This document shows, piece by piece, positions 7,156-15,751 of a stretch of 64,000 nucleotides of DNA. Below the pieces are notes generated by a model, which saw only the letters and a program-made list of their open reading frames with translations, made no database searches and was not told where the DNA came from. Source of the stretch: SKPT01 sp040905445 (GTDB lineage: Bacteria > Planctomycetota > Phycisphaerae > Phycisphaerales > Phycisphaeraceae); assembly GCA_040905445.1 (NCBI GenBank), contig JBBDRN010000020.1, forward strand, positions 248,001 through 312,000, in the 5' to 3' direction. The number at the start of each line of letters is the position of its first letter. Positions within the stretch are counted from its first letter, which is position 1. Made by a program: the position numbers and the translations under genes.

Positions 7156-9873
7156 ATGCGTATACCCACCTCGCTGATATGCCCGGGCCTGGCCGCCACC
7201 CTGGTGACGATCGTTGCAAGTCAGACCGCCGCCGCTTCGACCATCGTGCTCGACACGCTCGGGCCGTGGCGCCACTTCCACGAGCTCGCCCCGCCCGTCG
7301 TCGAGCGCGGCGGCCAGCCCGAGCCGCTTGATGCCGGCTCCTCCTGGCTGCGCGAGCGCACCGACGCGCCGGCCGACGGGTGGACAGAGGTGGAGTTCGA
7401 TGACGGTGCGTGGCAGCGGGCCACGGCGATGGGTGGGGCGCGATCGCCTTACGTCGCCCGGCAGTACGTGCGCGGCCGTTTCGAGATCACCGATCTCGAA
7501 CAGGTCCGCGATCTGCGCCTCCGCGTCGGGTACTTCGGCGGCGCGGTGGTGTACGTCAACGGCCGCGAGGTCGCGCGCGGCCATCTGCCCGGTGGCGAGC
7601 TCGCCGCCGACACGCTCGCGGAGGGCTACGATGCCGACGCGTTCGTCGACGACGCCGGCGACGTGCTTCCCGGCGGTGACGCGGAACGCCAGGGGCACCT
7701 CGGCGAGCGACGCACACGCTGGCTCGAGCTGAGCCTCCCCGCCGACGCCCTGCGCGAGGGGGTGAACGTCGTGGCGATCCAGATCGTGCGTGCCGCCTAC
7801 AGCGAACGCCTGCGCCAGGCGCCGCAGTCCGACGGCCACACCCGCCAGGCGGGCACCGAACTGGACCTGAGCTGGCCCACGGCGTTTCTCCGACGGGTGC
7901 AGCTCACCGCCGAGAGCGACGCCGGCGTCGTGCCCAACGCGGCGCGGCCCGACGAGGTGCAGATATGGAACAGCGATGCCATGGCGCCCGTCTTCGACGC
8001 CGACTGGGCCGACCGCACCCGCGAACTCGCGCCGCTGCGGCTGACGGGCGTACGCAACGGGCGTTACTCGGGCAAGGTGGTCATCGGCCACGCGCAGCCG
8101 ATCCGCCAGTTGAGCGTCCAGCCCGCCCCGTTGACCGAACCCGACGGGGCGGCGATCCCGGCGTCGGCGGTGCGTGTGCGGTATGGGCATGGCTTCGGCA
8201 GTTGGCCGCTCACCTACCCCTACACCTACGAGCAGACCCCCCACATGCAGTCGTCCACCTACCTCGGCGCGCTGACGGACCGGCCGGCGGAGGAGTACCC
8301 GCTCATCGAGCACACGCACGACGAGCTGGACCCGGCCCCGTCGCCCGCCGTGCCCGGCGCGGTCGTGCCCGTGTGGGTCACCGTGGCCGTTCCCGCCGAC
8401 GCGCCAGCAGGGACGTACACGGGCGAGCTTCAGGTGAGCGTCGCGGGCGAGGCGGCGCGCGGCGTGCCCGTCTCGATTGAGGTCATCGACTGGGCGCTGC
8501 CCGAGCCGCACGACTGGCAGACGTGGATCGAACTGATGCAGTCGCCCGACACGCTGGCGCTGGAGTATGACGTCGAACTGTGGTCCGACGAGCACTTCGA
8601 GCTGATCGCGCAGTCGATGCGGCTGATGCGCGAGGTCGGGGCGCGGACGCTCTACGTGCCGCTGCTGGCGGAGACGAACCTGGGCAACGCCGAGTCGATG
8701 GTGCGCTGGGTGGAGGATGGCGAAGGCGGGTACACGTTCGACTACACGCCGATGGAGCGCTACCTGGACACGGCGCTCGAGCACCTGGGCGAGCCGACGA
8801 TCGTCTGCTTCGTCGTGTGGGATATCTACATCGGCGCGGCGAGGCGGGCCTCGGCGGGCGGCGAGGGGCAGTCCGCGCGGGCGCTGGCGGCCCTGGGTGA
8901 TGAGCTGGGCGACGGCCCGGTCGTTACGCGCGTCGACGCCGATGGCGGCACGTCGCGCCTCGAGCTGCCCGGCTACGACGAGCCGCGTCACTGGCGCGAG
9001 CTGTGGCGCGGCGTGCGCGAGCGGCTGGAAGAGCGCGACCTCGCCGACGCGGCCATGATCGGCATCCTCAGCGACGTCTGGGCGACACGCGACGAGGTCG
9101 CCTTCTGGCGCGACATCACGGGCGACACGCCCTGGGTCAACCACTCGCACCACGGCGTCAACTACCGCGAGGAGCGCCCGATCGCCGGCCTCGCCCGATC
9201 CGGCTACCAGACGCGCGTCTGGAACATCAGCTTCGCCAGCCGCGCCGATGAGCCGCTGCACGGCTGGAATCGCGACGAACTGCTCGCCTATTACCTGCGC
9301 TCCAGCACGTTCATGAATCAGACGACCGTGCCGTGGCGCTACTTCAGCGAGATGACGATCACGGGCGACATGCGCGGCGTCGGGCGGCTAGGCGCCGACT
9401 ACTGGTCGGCCGTACGCGACCAGCGCGGACGCCGCCGCGGGCAGGTCTGGACCCGCTACCCGCAAAGCTCGTGGCGCAACCTTGATCTCTACAGCCACGT
9501 GCTCGGCCCCGGGCCGGACGGGCCCGTCTCGACGCAGCGGTACGAGATGTTCCGCGAAGGCGCGCAGCTCGCCGAGACGCGCGTCTACCTCGAGGGCGTG
9601 CTGCTGGACGACGAGCAGCGGGCGCAGCTTGGCGACGACTTGGCGCAGCGCGTGCACGACACGCTGGCGGAGCGCCTGACGGCGATCTGGCGCGGCAGCA
9701 GCACGCTGCGGCTGACGCGCGGCCCCAGCGACTACGCCACCAGCGGCACGACGTGGCGCGGTCGGCCGGGCATCGCCGGCCACGCGTGGTACGTCAGCGC
9801 ATCCGACTGGCAGGCACGCGACCGACAGCTCTACGACCTGGCGGCGGAGGTCGCCGACGCGCTCCGCCAATAG
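7156..9873 (+). CDS. Secreted DUF4091 / GH123-like protein
   Basis: 905 aa. A signal peptide covers about residues 1-25. Next comes a jelly-roll, galactose-binding-like domain (about 60-200: RQYVRGRFEI, VVYVNGREVARG, LREGVNVVAIQI), as found at the N-terminus of beta-galactosidase-type enzymes. A beta-sandwich linker (VTVAVPADAPAGTYTGELQV) leads into a TIM-barrel-like region (about 445-860) of the DUF4091/glycoside hydrolase 123 type, containing FVVWDIYIG, LPGYDEPRHW and WRYFSEMTITGD. Such proteins are predicted glycosidases; some GH123 members remove N-acetylgalactosamine, but the substrate here is unknown. ATG 7156 directly precedes the signal peptide. Divergent from the MocA-type oxidoreductase. 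Confidence 0.8.
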   Translation: MRIPTSLICPGLAATLVTIVASQTAAASTIVLDTLGPWRHFHELAPPVVERGGQPEPLDAGSSWLRERTDAPADGWTEVEFDDGAWQRATAMGGARSPYVARQYVRGRFEITDLEQVRDLRLRVGYFGGAVVYVNGREVARGHLPGGELAADTLAEGYDADAFVDDAGDVLPGGDAERQGHLGERRTRWLELSLPADALREGVNVVAIQIVRAAYSERLRQAPQSDGHTRQAGTELDLSWPTAFLRRVQLTAESDAGVVPNAARPDEVQIWNSDAMAPVFDADWADRTRELAPLRLTGVRNGRYSGKVVIGHAQPIRQLSVQPAPLTEPDGAAIPASAVRVRYGHGFGSWPLTYPYTYEQTPHMQSSTYLGALTDRPAEEYPLIEHTHDELDPAPSPAVPGAVVPVWVTVAVPADAPAGTYTGELQVSVAGEAARGVPVSIEVIDWALPEPHDWQTWIELMQSPDTLALEYDVELWSDEHFELIAQSMRLMREVGARTLYVPLLAETNLGNAESMVRWVEDGEGGYTFDYTPMERYLDTALEHLGEPTIVCFVVWDIYIGAARRASAGGEGQSARALAALGDELGDGPVVTRVDADGGTSRLELPGYDEPRHWRELWRGVRERLEERDLADAAMIGILSDVWATRDEVAFWRDITGDTPWVNHSHHGVNYREERPIAGLARSGYQTRVWNISFASRADEPLHGWNRDELLAYYLRSSTFMNQTTVPWRYFSEMTITGDMRGVGRLGADYWSAVRDQRGRRRGQVWTRYPQSSWRNLDLYSHVLGPGPDGPVSTQRYEMFREGAQLAETRVYLEGVLLDDEQRAQLGDDLAQRVHDTLAERLTAIWRGSSTLRLTRGPSDYATSGTTWRGRPGIAGHAWYVSASDWQARDRQLYDLAAEVADALRQ

Positions 9874-9894
9874 CGGGACAGGCTCCGTCGGAAA

Positions 9895-9964
9895 GGGTGC
9901 CACGGGTGGCTTGCCCACCAGTGGCCTGGCGCGCGCCTTGGCGGGCGAGACGCCAATAGCACCC
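9895..9964. repeat. Inverted repeat, family A copy 2
   Basis: GGGTGCCACGGGTGGCTTGC at the left, and a degenerate right arm ending AGCACCC. The left flank GGCTCCGTCGGAAAGGGTGC is the complement of the right flank of copy 3, which supports one element with arms of about 27 bases. Its right edge coincides with the left edge of the tandem duplication at 9959. Confidence 0.7.
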
Positions 9965-10260
9965 GGCGCCCCGGGCGAAATATTCAACAAAGGGCTTTGC
10001 GCCCGCCGGGCCGGTCTGATAGGCTGAGCCTTGGTGTGCGGGGTATCCGTGTTTCGCGGGGGAGGCCCAGCGTGCCGGCGAATCTGACTATCCGGGCGGC
10101 GAGTTTCCCTCTGCCGGTTGTGTGCGCGCCACGGAGGCGGCTCTCTGCTTGGACCGCGCAATCGGCTGGCCACACTCGGGGCAGGTGTCGCTGTGTCGGC
10201 TGCCGCGCAGATCGTAGCCGCAGGCATGGCAGTAGCCGGTTCCTCGGCGGTATCGAGGCG
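9959..10260. repeat. Tandem duplication, unit 1 conserved segment
   Basis: This segment matches 10972-11270 at a shift of about 1013 bases, by eye near 88% identity. The shared left edge is GCACCCGGCGCCCCGGGCG, followed by AAATATTCAACAAAGGGCTT in both copies. It contains the 3' end and zinc-ribbon region of the two paralogous minus-strand membrane genes. Confidence 0.85.
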
Positions 10261-10732
10261 AGACTATCAACGCGATTGAGAGAGACCAGCCGCTCAAGAG
10301 GACAGCGGCGCAAGCCCAGCGGGCCAGGAACAGCCCATGCGTCTCCCACGTTGCTCCGCTCGCGCCCTGAAGCCAGCGATAACCATAAACCGGACCTATG
10401 CCGAACCGGGGCGCATAGCGATACACCGATTCGTCCGTTCGATCGACCAGCGCTCGTTCGCGGGCGTCCAGATACGTAAGTTTGTAGTAAAGGGTGTTCG
10501 GGATGGGAAACCTGGAAGAATAGACGACATACTCCATCCGAAGCCTCCCCTTCGCAACGTCCGCGCGAACATAATGTTGGCTGGACGCGGCGCGTTTCCA
10601 GGGCAGCACATAGAGCGTCTGCATGTGAAACCAGAACGAAAGGAGCCAGGCGATGACCGCCGCACAGGTCACCAAAAGCAACAGGCAGCTCAAGATGCGA
10701 CTAATAAGTCGGATTGCTTTCCTACGCTCCAT
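10088..10732 (-). CDS. Membrane protein with C-terminal zinc ribbon, paralogue 1
   Basis: 214 aa, no known function. Two membrane segments (about 13-34 and 138-157) bracket an extracytoplasmic domain of roughly 100 residues containing YVLPW and RMEYVVYSS. After the second membrane segment comes a zinc ribbon with Cys168, Cys171, Cys184 and Cys187 (CHACGYDLRGS and CPECGQPI), a pattern common in planctomycete membrane proteins, then a basic tail ending GNSPPG. I chose ATG 10732 because it precedes the first membrane helix; the frame extends upstream to 10825 without support. Divergent from a protease remnant and paralogous to the gene at 11101-11742. GC content is lower than that of the neighbours. 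Confidence 0.75.
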   Translation of the reverse strand: MERRKAIRLISRILSCLLLLVTCAAVIAWLLSFWFHMQTLYVLPWKRAASSQHYVRADVAKGRLRMEYVVYSSRFPIPNTLYYKLTYLDARERALVDRTDESVYRYAPRFGIGPVYGYRWLQGASGATWETHGLFLARWACAAVLLSGWSLSIALIVSPRYRRGTGYCHACGYDLRGSRHSDTCPECGQPIARSKQRAASVARTQPAEGNSPPG

Positions 10733-10945
10733 TGCCTTGATCCTGTGGTTCACATCGCCTCTTATACACTCGGCGCAAGCGTTTGTACGTCGAACGGCGA
10801 AGACAACACGGCTCATCCAGGGCAATCAGCCATCAATGGGTTGGATCACTGCGGGGTCGCCTGGATCGGGCCCAGTTACGCCATCGCGCATGCTGGCTGG
10901 GGCACAGGCGATCTGCTGAGTGACGGGCAGCATGTTCTTACGGCG
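10695..10945 (+). pseudogene. Truncated, frameshifted remnant of a secreted trypsin-like protease
   Basis: A signal-peptide-like stretch (LRSIALILWFTSPLIHSAQA) is read in frame 3. The continuation is in frame 2 (HPGQSAINGLDHCGV, then LLSDGQHVLTA) and aligns with the start of the intact protease at 11735 (EPGQAAMDGLDHDGV, then LLSTGRHVLTA). Homology stops at the residue before the catalytic histidine, about 10945, and the second duplication unit begins at 10972. So this is the 5' end of a duplicated protease gene, broken both by a frameshift and by truncation. The left boundary is approximate. Confidence 0.75.
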
Positions 10946-10971
10946 CGCTGGCGGGCAGCCGGCCGTGGCAG

Positions 10972-11270
10972 GCACCCGGCGCCCCGGGCGAAATATTCAA
11001 CAAAGGGCTTTGCGCCGCCGAGCCGGTCTGATAGGCTGAGCCTTGGTGTGCTGGGTATACGTGTTCCGCCGGGGAGGCCCAGCGTGCAGGCGAATCTGAA
11101 CTATGCGGGCGGCGAGTTTCCCTTTGCCGGTTGTGTGCGCGCAACGGAGACGGCTCTCCGCTTGGACCACGCAATCCGTTCTCCACATTCAGGGCAGGCT
11201 TCACTGTGCAGGCTGCCGCGCAGGTCGTAGCCGCAGGCAGGGCAGAGGTGAGGGCGCCATCGTCGCCTCG
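10972..11270. repeat. Tandem duplication, unit 2 conserved segment
   Basis: Second copy of the segment at 9959-10260. It is joined directly to the broken end of the protease remnant, which places the duplication breakpoint between about 10945 and 10972. Confidence 0.85.
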
Positions 11271-11742
11271 ATTGAAGGGCCAGTACGAGATGTGGCACGA
11301 CGGCCGTCAGAAAGGCGAGAACACAAACCCAAGGGGCCAGCATGAGTCCCCACGTGTCCACTTTCACGGTCCCTGCTCTGTGCCGGTGGTGGTACCAGTA
11401 GACGGCCGGAAACGCGTCGTTGGGCGGGTTGCCGTAGAGGGCTCGGAATGAAGCCAGTACGAAGGTTCTTTCCGCATAATCCAAGTAACGAGCAGCGTAA
11501 TCAAATGTAGAAGTCTTGGGTACATCGAAATAGACGACATACTTCAAGGTGACCCTTCCAGCCGCGGCTTCGACAAGTACATACCGGCCATCAGCAGACG
11601 TGCGCTGCCATGGCAGCACGTAGCGAGCACTGATGTGAAGCCAGAACGAAAGGATCCACAAGATGATCACAGCAAGCATAAGAACGATAAAGAGCCAACT
11701 CAGAGCCGACGCGAAGCGCGTTTTCGGTAGTTTAATGCTCAT
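11101..11742 (-). CDS. Membrane protein with C-terminal zinc ribbon, paralogue 2
   Basis: 213 aa, function unknown. Same plan as paralogue 1: membrane helices at about 11-34 and 134-156, extracytoplasmic domain with YVLPW and LKYVVYF, zinc ribbon at Cys167, Cys170, Cys183 and Cys186 (CPACGYDLRGS, CPECGERI), basic tail ending ARTQPAKGNSPPA. The N-terminal and central parts have diverged strongly from paralogue 1, while the C-terminal third is nearly the same. Its ATG (11740-11742) overlaps the predicted start of the divergent protease gene (11735), so the two transcripts must arise from promoters inside each other's coding sequence, or one start is mis-set. Confidence 0.75.
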   Translation of the reverse strand: MSIKLPKTRFASALSWLFIVLMLAVIILWILSFWLHISARYVLPWQRTSADGRYVLVEAAAGRVTLKYVVYFDVPKTSTFDYAARYLDYAERTFVLASFRALYGNPPNDAFPAVYWYHHRHRAGTVKVDTWGLMLAPWVCVLAFLTAVVPHLVLALQSRRRWRPHLCPACGYDLRGSLHSEACPECGERIAWSKRRAVSVARTQPAKGNSPPA

Positions 11743-13888
11743 CGGGCCACATCTCGCGTTTGCTGGTGCGGGACTGAGTATAGCAGGCTCCGCTCAGGCG
11801 ATATTAACCACCGACCCCCCCGATCTGCATATAGTCGAACCGGGCCAAGCAGCCATGGATGGTCTGGATCATGATGGCGTTGCCAGCATCGAGGTGACCA
11901 ACGAAATTGAGCCGGCGAATCCATCCGAAGGAACCGCTGCATTGCTCAGCACCGGCAGGCACGTGCTTACCGCCGCTCATGTTTTCGATATTCCTAATGG
12001 CAGTCGACTGGATTTCGATGTGGCGATTGTCAAATGGCATCGGCCGGACGGGCCGCCGATAGACTCACAGGTGAACAATTTTGCTAACGTGTGGACCCAC
12101 GACGATTATGAGTTTAACTCTCTTGGACAGTTCGGTTATGACGTCGCCATTCTTGAGCTGCCAAATGAGGTCGATCCTGATGTCACGAGGTATGAACTCG
12201 CCCCGCCAGATAGCCACATATTCGGCGAAGAGGTACTGATGGCAGGCTACGGCCGTACGGGCAATGGACACAATGGAGTCGACGAGAGCACGAGTTGGGG
12301 ACAAGAAAAACGAGTCGGCAAGAACCGCCTCGACGAAATCGCCTTGCCCCAAGATTACCCGCTGCTGCGGAATCATCACACTTTGATTGGCTGGAAATTT
12401 GATCCGGGCGCTCCCGACGGATTTGGCGATGAAGAGGTCACAATCGCTCCCGGCGACTCCGGAGGGCCAATATTTATCAACGCCGAGGGTGGTGAACGCG
12501 TCATCGCTTCGGTGATCTCGGCGACCGCAGGCGACGTTCAGTTTGGGACGTGGTTTGATGCTATAAATCTGCACGAAATTCCAGAGAACGACTTGAGCAC
12601 GCAGCAGCATGAAGCGCCGACGACGATCCTCGACTGGATCGGGGCAGTTACTGGAATCTCCTCGCGACTCGTTGGTGTCTCCGGCAGCAGCTTTGACGAC
12701 CCGACCGCCTGGGCCTTCGACGCCCCGCCTGGCACCTCCGCCGCTGTCTACGTTACTGGTGACCGCGCTTCAAGCACAATCTACGACGGGCCATCCACCT
12801 CCACCGAGGTCGGCAGCGTGCTCGTCGGGCGCGGTCTGGACGTCAAGACGTTCGATCTCAACCACACCGGCTCGTTCACCGTCAACGGTGACGTGACCGT
12901 CGATACGAACGGCCAGATCGGCCTGCGGCGTGGCGCGCTCGTGGCCGATCGGCTCATCGTGCAGGGCACGACGCCCGCGCCGGGGCCGCCCCAGCCGGAG
13001 GCGGGGCTGTTCATCTGGACCGATCTGGACGAGTTGGGGTCGAGCTCCATCACGGTCACGAGCATCGAGGTGCGCGACGGAGGCGACTTCGTCCACGACT
13101 GGTTCGACACGAACACGGGAACGCTCGATGCGGAGCAGATGAGCATCGCGGAGCTTGGGCGGGCGTTCTTCGAGTGGGATGCCAGCGGCATTGAAGCCCT
13201 GGTCAACGAGGGCGTCCTCTCGCTCGGTCAGCAGGCCGTCGGCAATCAGCTCAGCGTCGACAGCTTTACGCAGACGCAGGCGGGGCTCACCCATCTGGCC
13301 ATCAGGAGCACGAGCGGGACCGGGCTGCTGGCCGACAGCATGACGGTGACCGACGACGTGACCCTGGCCGGCGCCTTGGACCTTGACCTCGCTCCCGAGG
13401 ACACGCTGACGCTCGGGCAGACGTTCGACATTATCACGGCGTCCAGTGTCACGGGCTTCTTCCGTCACCCGCTTTACGAGGAGGTCGACGGCCTGCGGCT
13501 GAAGCCCTTCTATGACGCGACGAGCGTGTGGCTCGAAGTCGTCGAGTATTATCTGCTCGGCGACATGAACCTGGACGGCGTGGTCGATAGTGTTGATGTG
13601 TCACCGTTCACCCTCGCTCTGACGGACCCGCAAGCCTACATCACGCAGTACGGCGTCGAGCCTCTGCTGGTCGGCGACATCAACCACGATGCTGTATTCG
13701 ATGCCGTCGACGTGGCGGCGTTCGTGGAGCTGCTGACCGGCGGAAGCAGTGTTGTCGCGACGGTGCCGGAGCCGGGGACGGTGGCGCTGGTGGCTGCGGG
13801 GGGGGTGATGGTGGGTAGGCGGCGGCGGATGTCACCTGCGCCGGCGCCGCGGCGGATTTCGCGTGGGTTTGAGTATCAAGTGGGTTAG
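11735..13888 (+). CDS. Secreted trypsin-like serine protease with dockerin-like pair and PEP-CTERM tail
   Basis: 717 aa. Signal peptide about 1-22 (GLSIAGSAQA). A chymotrypsin-fold protease domain has the full triad: His82 (VLTAAHVFD), Asp136 (YDVAIL) and Ser242 (APGDSGGPIF). A beta-rich region (about 310-600; GSFTVNGDVTV, GRGLDVKTFD) resembles passenger-type beta-helix sequence. Dockerin-like calcium loops follow at about 608-668 (GDMNLDGVVDSVDV, GDINHDAVFDAVDV), then PEP-CTERM (VPEPGT near 676, hydrophobic stretch, arginines). An extra tail of about 19 residues follows the arginine cluster, which is unusual. The protease part (about 50-55% GC) is markedly lower in GC than the downstream part (about 60%), so the gene looks like a fusion of segments with different histories. 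Confidence 0.85.
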   Translation: MLIGPHLAFAGAGLSIAGSAQAILTTDPPDLHIVEPGQAAMDGLDHDGVASIEVTNEIEPANPSEGTAALLSTGRHVLTAAHVFDIPNGSRLDFDVAIVKWHRPDGPPIDSQVNNFANVWTHDDYEFNSLGQFGYDVAILELPNEVDPDVTRYELAPPDSHIFGEEVLMAGYGRTGNGHNGVDESTSWGQEKRVGKNRLDEIALPQDYPLLRNHHTLIGWKFDPGAPDGFGDEEVTIAPGDSGGPIFINAEGGERVIASVISATAGDVQFGTWFDAINLHEIPENDLSTQQHEAPTTILDWIGAVTGISSRLVGVSGSSFDDPTAWAFDAPPGTSAAVYVTGDRASSTIYDGPSTSTEVGSVLVGRGLDVKTFDLNHTGSFTVNGDVTVDTNGQIGLRRGALVADRLIVQGTTPAPGPPQPEAGLFIWTDLDELGSSSITVTSIEVRDGGDFVHDWFDTNTGTLDAEQMSIAELGRAFFEWDASGIEALVNEGVLSLGQQAVGNQLSVDSFTQTQAGLTHLAIRSTSGTGLLADSMTVTDDVTLAGALDLDLAPEDTLTLGQTFDIITASSVTGFFRHPLYEEVDGLRLKPFYDATSVWLEVVEYYLLGDMNLDGVVDSVDVSPFTLALTDPQAYITQYGVEPLLVGDINHDAVFDAVDVAAFVELLTGGSSVVATVPEPGTVALVAAGGVMVGRRRRMSPAPAPRRISRGFEYQVG

Positions 13889-13914
13889 CGCTAGCCCGTA
13901 GGGCGACGCGGCGG

Positions 13915-14997
13915 CTACAGCGCGGCGAGGCGTTGGGCGCGGTCGTGGGCGATCAGCGCTTCGATCAGCTCGTCGAGCTGCCCGGCGAGCACGGCCTGCA
14001 GATTGAACGACTGGCCGAGGCGGTGGTCGACGGCCATGTTGTCCTTGTAGCGATAGGTGCGCACGCGCTCGCTGCGGCTGCCCGAGCCGATCATCGCCGA
14101 GCGGGCCTCGGCGCGTTCGGCGTCGAGCTGGCGCTGCATCCGGTCGAAGACGCGGGCGCGGAGCAGTTGCCACGCCCGCTCGCGGTTCTGCCGCTGGCTC
14201 TTGGTCTCCTGCATGCGCACCTCGATGCCGGTGGGCTTGTGGATGAGGTGCACGGCGGTGGCGACCTTGTTGACGTTCTGCCCGCCCGGGCCCTGCGCTG
14301 TGGTTACGTGCGTCTCAACGTCCGACTCGGGGATGTGGATGGCGAGCTGCTCGGGCTCGGGCAGCACGGCGACGGTGGCGGTGGAGGTGTGGACGCGGCC
14401 CTGCGTCTCGGTCGCGGGCACGCGCTTGACGCAGTGGACGCCGCCTTCGTAGCCCATGCCCTGCCAGACCGCGTCGCCGCGCAGCTCGGCGACGGCGTGG
14501 CGCACGCCGCCCTGCTCGCCGGGCGACGCGCTCATCAGCTCCATCGCCCAGCCGCGCCGCTCCGCCCACGCCTGGTACATGGCGAGCAGGTCCCCCGCCC
14601 AGAGCGCCGCCTCCGCGCCGCCCGTGCCCGCGCGCACCTCCAGGATCACCGCGCCGACCGCGCGATCCTCGGCGGTGACCAGCTCGTTGGTCAGCGCCTC
14701 GATCACCGTGTCCGCCTGCTCGCGCAAGGCGGGCAGCTCGCTGCGCGCCAGCTCCGCCAGCTCCTGGTCCTCGTCGCCGGCGGCAAGCTGCTCGTGCTCG
14801 GCGATCTCGTCGCGCAGCGCCCGCCAGCGGTGGTAGAGCTCGACCGTCGGCGCGAGGCGGGCGCGGCGCATCGAGAGCTCGCGCAGCCGCTGCGGGTCGG
14901 CGACGACGTCGGGGTCGGCAAGCTTCGCCTCCAGCTCGTCATGCTGAGCCGCGAGCGTGTCGAGCCTGGCGATCAGTCTGTCGTGAAGCTCAGCCAT
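13915..14997 (-). CDS. prfA: Peptide chain release factor 1
   Basis: 360 aa, normal length. Reads UAG/UAA stop codons and triggers peptide release on the ribosome. The PAT tripeptide (residues 194-196, KRVPATETQG) marks class RF1 rather than RF2, and the catalytic GGQ is at 238-240 (QGPGGQNVNK). ATG 14997 starts the canonical N-terminus MAELHDRLIARLDTLA; the open frame runs much further upstream but without homology. It lies just downstream of rpmE on the same strand, a common bacterial arrangement. Confidence 0.97.
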   Translation of the reverse strand: MAELHDRLIARLDTLAAQHDELEAKLADPDVVADPQRLRELSMRRARLAPTVELYHRWRALRDEIAEHEQLAAGDEDQELAELARSELPALREQADTVIEALTNELVTAEDRAVGAVILEVRAGTGGAEAALWAGDLLAMYQAWAERRGWAMELMSASPGEQGGVRHAVAELRGDAVWQGMGYEGGVHCVKRVPATETQGRVHTSTATVAVLPEPEQLAIHIPESDVETHVTTAQGPGGQNVNKVATAVHLIHKPTGIEVRMQETKSQRQNRERAWQLLRARVFDRMQRQLDAERAEARSAMIGSGSRSERVRTYRYKDNMAVDHRLGQSFNLQAVLAGQLDELIEALIAHDRAQRLAAL

Positions 14998-15134
14998 CGT
15001 GGTGGGGCCATCGTCGCGATGGGCGAAGCCTGCGGAGGCAGTCCACTGGCTTCGAAGCGTCGGCCGGCGCTGCGGGCGCGCACAAAACAGCCGCGGGGCC
15101 CGAGGGCGTCGCGGCTGATCAGGGGTCCGGGTCG

Positions 15135-15410
15135 CTACTTGCCCGTCGGCTTCTTCTTGCCGAAGTAGTCGCCGGCGAACTTGCGCTGGAACTTCTCGAC
15201 GCGCCCGGCGGTGTCGACGAACTTCTGCTTGCCCGTGAAGAACGGGTGCGAGGCGCTGGAGATGTCGACGCGCACCAGCGGGTACTCCTTGCCGTCCTCC
15301 CACTTGACCGTGTCCTTGCTCTTGACGGTCGAGCGGGTCAGGAAGGAGAAGTCGGCGGAGACGTCCTGGAAGACGACCGGCCGATACGCGGGGTGGATGT
15401 CCTTCTTCAT
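15135..15410 (-). CDS. rpmE2: 50S ribosomal protein bL31, type B
   Basis: 91 aa. The start MKKDIHPAYRPVVFQD and the SASHPFFTGKQKFVDTAGRV block identify bL31. The zinc-binding cysteines of the C+ form are absent and the KFAGDYF end is of the C- (type B) kind. C- forms often replace the zinc form under zinc limitation; whether a second rpmE exists elsewhere is not visible here. Upstream of prfA on the same strand with 137 bases between. Confidence 0.95.
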   Translation of the reverse strand: MKKDIHPAYRPVVFQDVSADFSFLTRSTVKSKDTVKWEDGKEYPLVRVDISSASHPFFTGKQKFVDTAGRVEKFQRKFAGDYFGKKKPTGK

Positions 15411-15751
15411 GGCGGCACCTTGGGGGGGGGGGCGTGGGCGGGAAAGCCCGGTATGGTAGCGTCAGGGCGATCTGCCGGCAAGTGTGGCGGCGGGTGGTGA
15501 CGGGTAGCGGCGGGGCGGGGCGGGAAGCTCTCGCAGAGGGCGCGGAGAGCGCGAAGAGCGCGGAGGACTGCCCATGCTGAATCGTTGCCTCGGTCCTGCG
15601 GGGGGTTTTCTGCGGCCTCGGCGCTCTCCGCGAGCTCTGCGCGAACTCCGGGGGAACTCCGGGGGAATCCGGCCCTTCGCTCGCGGACTTGCTCAGGACC
15701 GGCGTGCGGCGGCGTTGCAGGATGCGGGCCGCCACGGCACAATCTGCGGCC
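15411..15751. other. Divergent intergenic region between rpmE2 and purE
   Basis: 341 bases without a gene. It holds an eight-base G run (15421-15428) close to the rpmE2 start and the family G inverted repeat (15527-15652). No promoter is clear by eye. Confidence 0.5.
15527..15652. repeat. Inverted repeat, family G copy 1
   Basis: The left arm TCTCGCAGAGGGCGCGGAGA and the right arm with GCGCTCTCCGCGAGCTCTGC are imperfect complements about 70 bases apart. Similar arms occur at 32200-32292, 42384-42457 and 42994-43036. Confidence 0.65.

Noticed and set aside
6697..9261. 854-codon minus-strand frame over the DUF4091 gene
   Set aside because: Arg/His/Val-rich translation typical of an antisense shadow; the plus strand has a signal peptide and ordered domains.
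9959..11270. Insertion sequence
   Set aside because: The duplicated units contain no transposase and no terminal inverted repeats; it is a tandem duplication.
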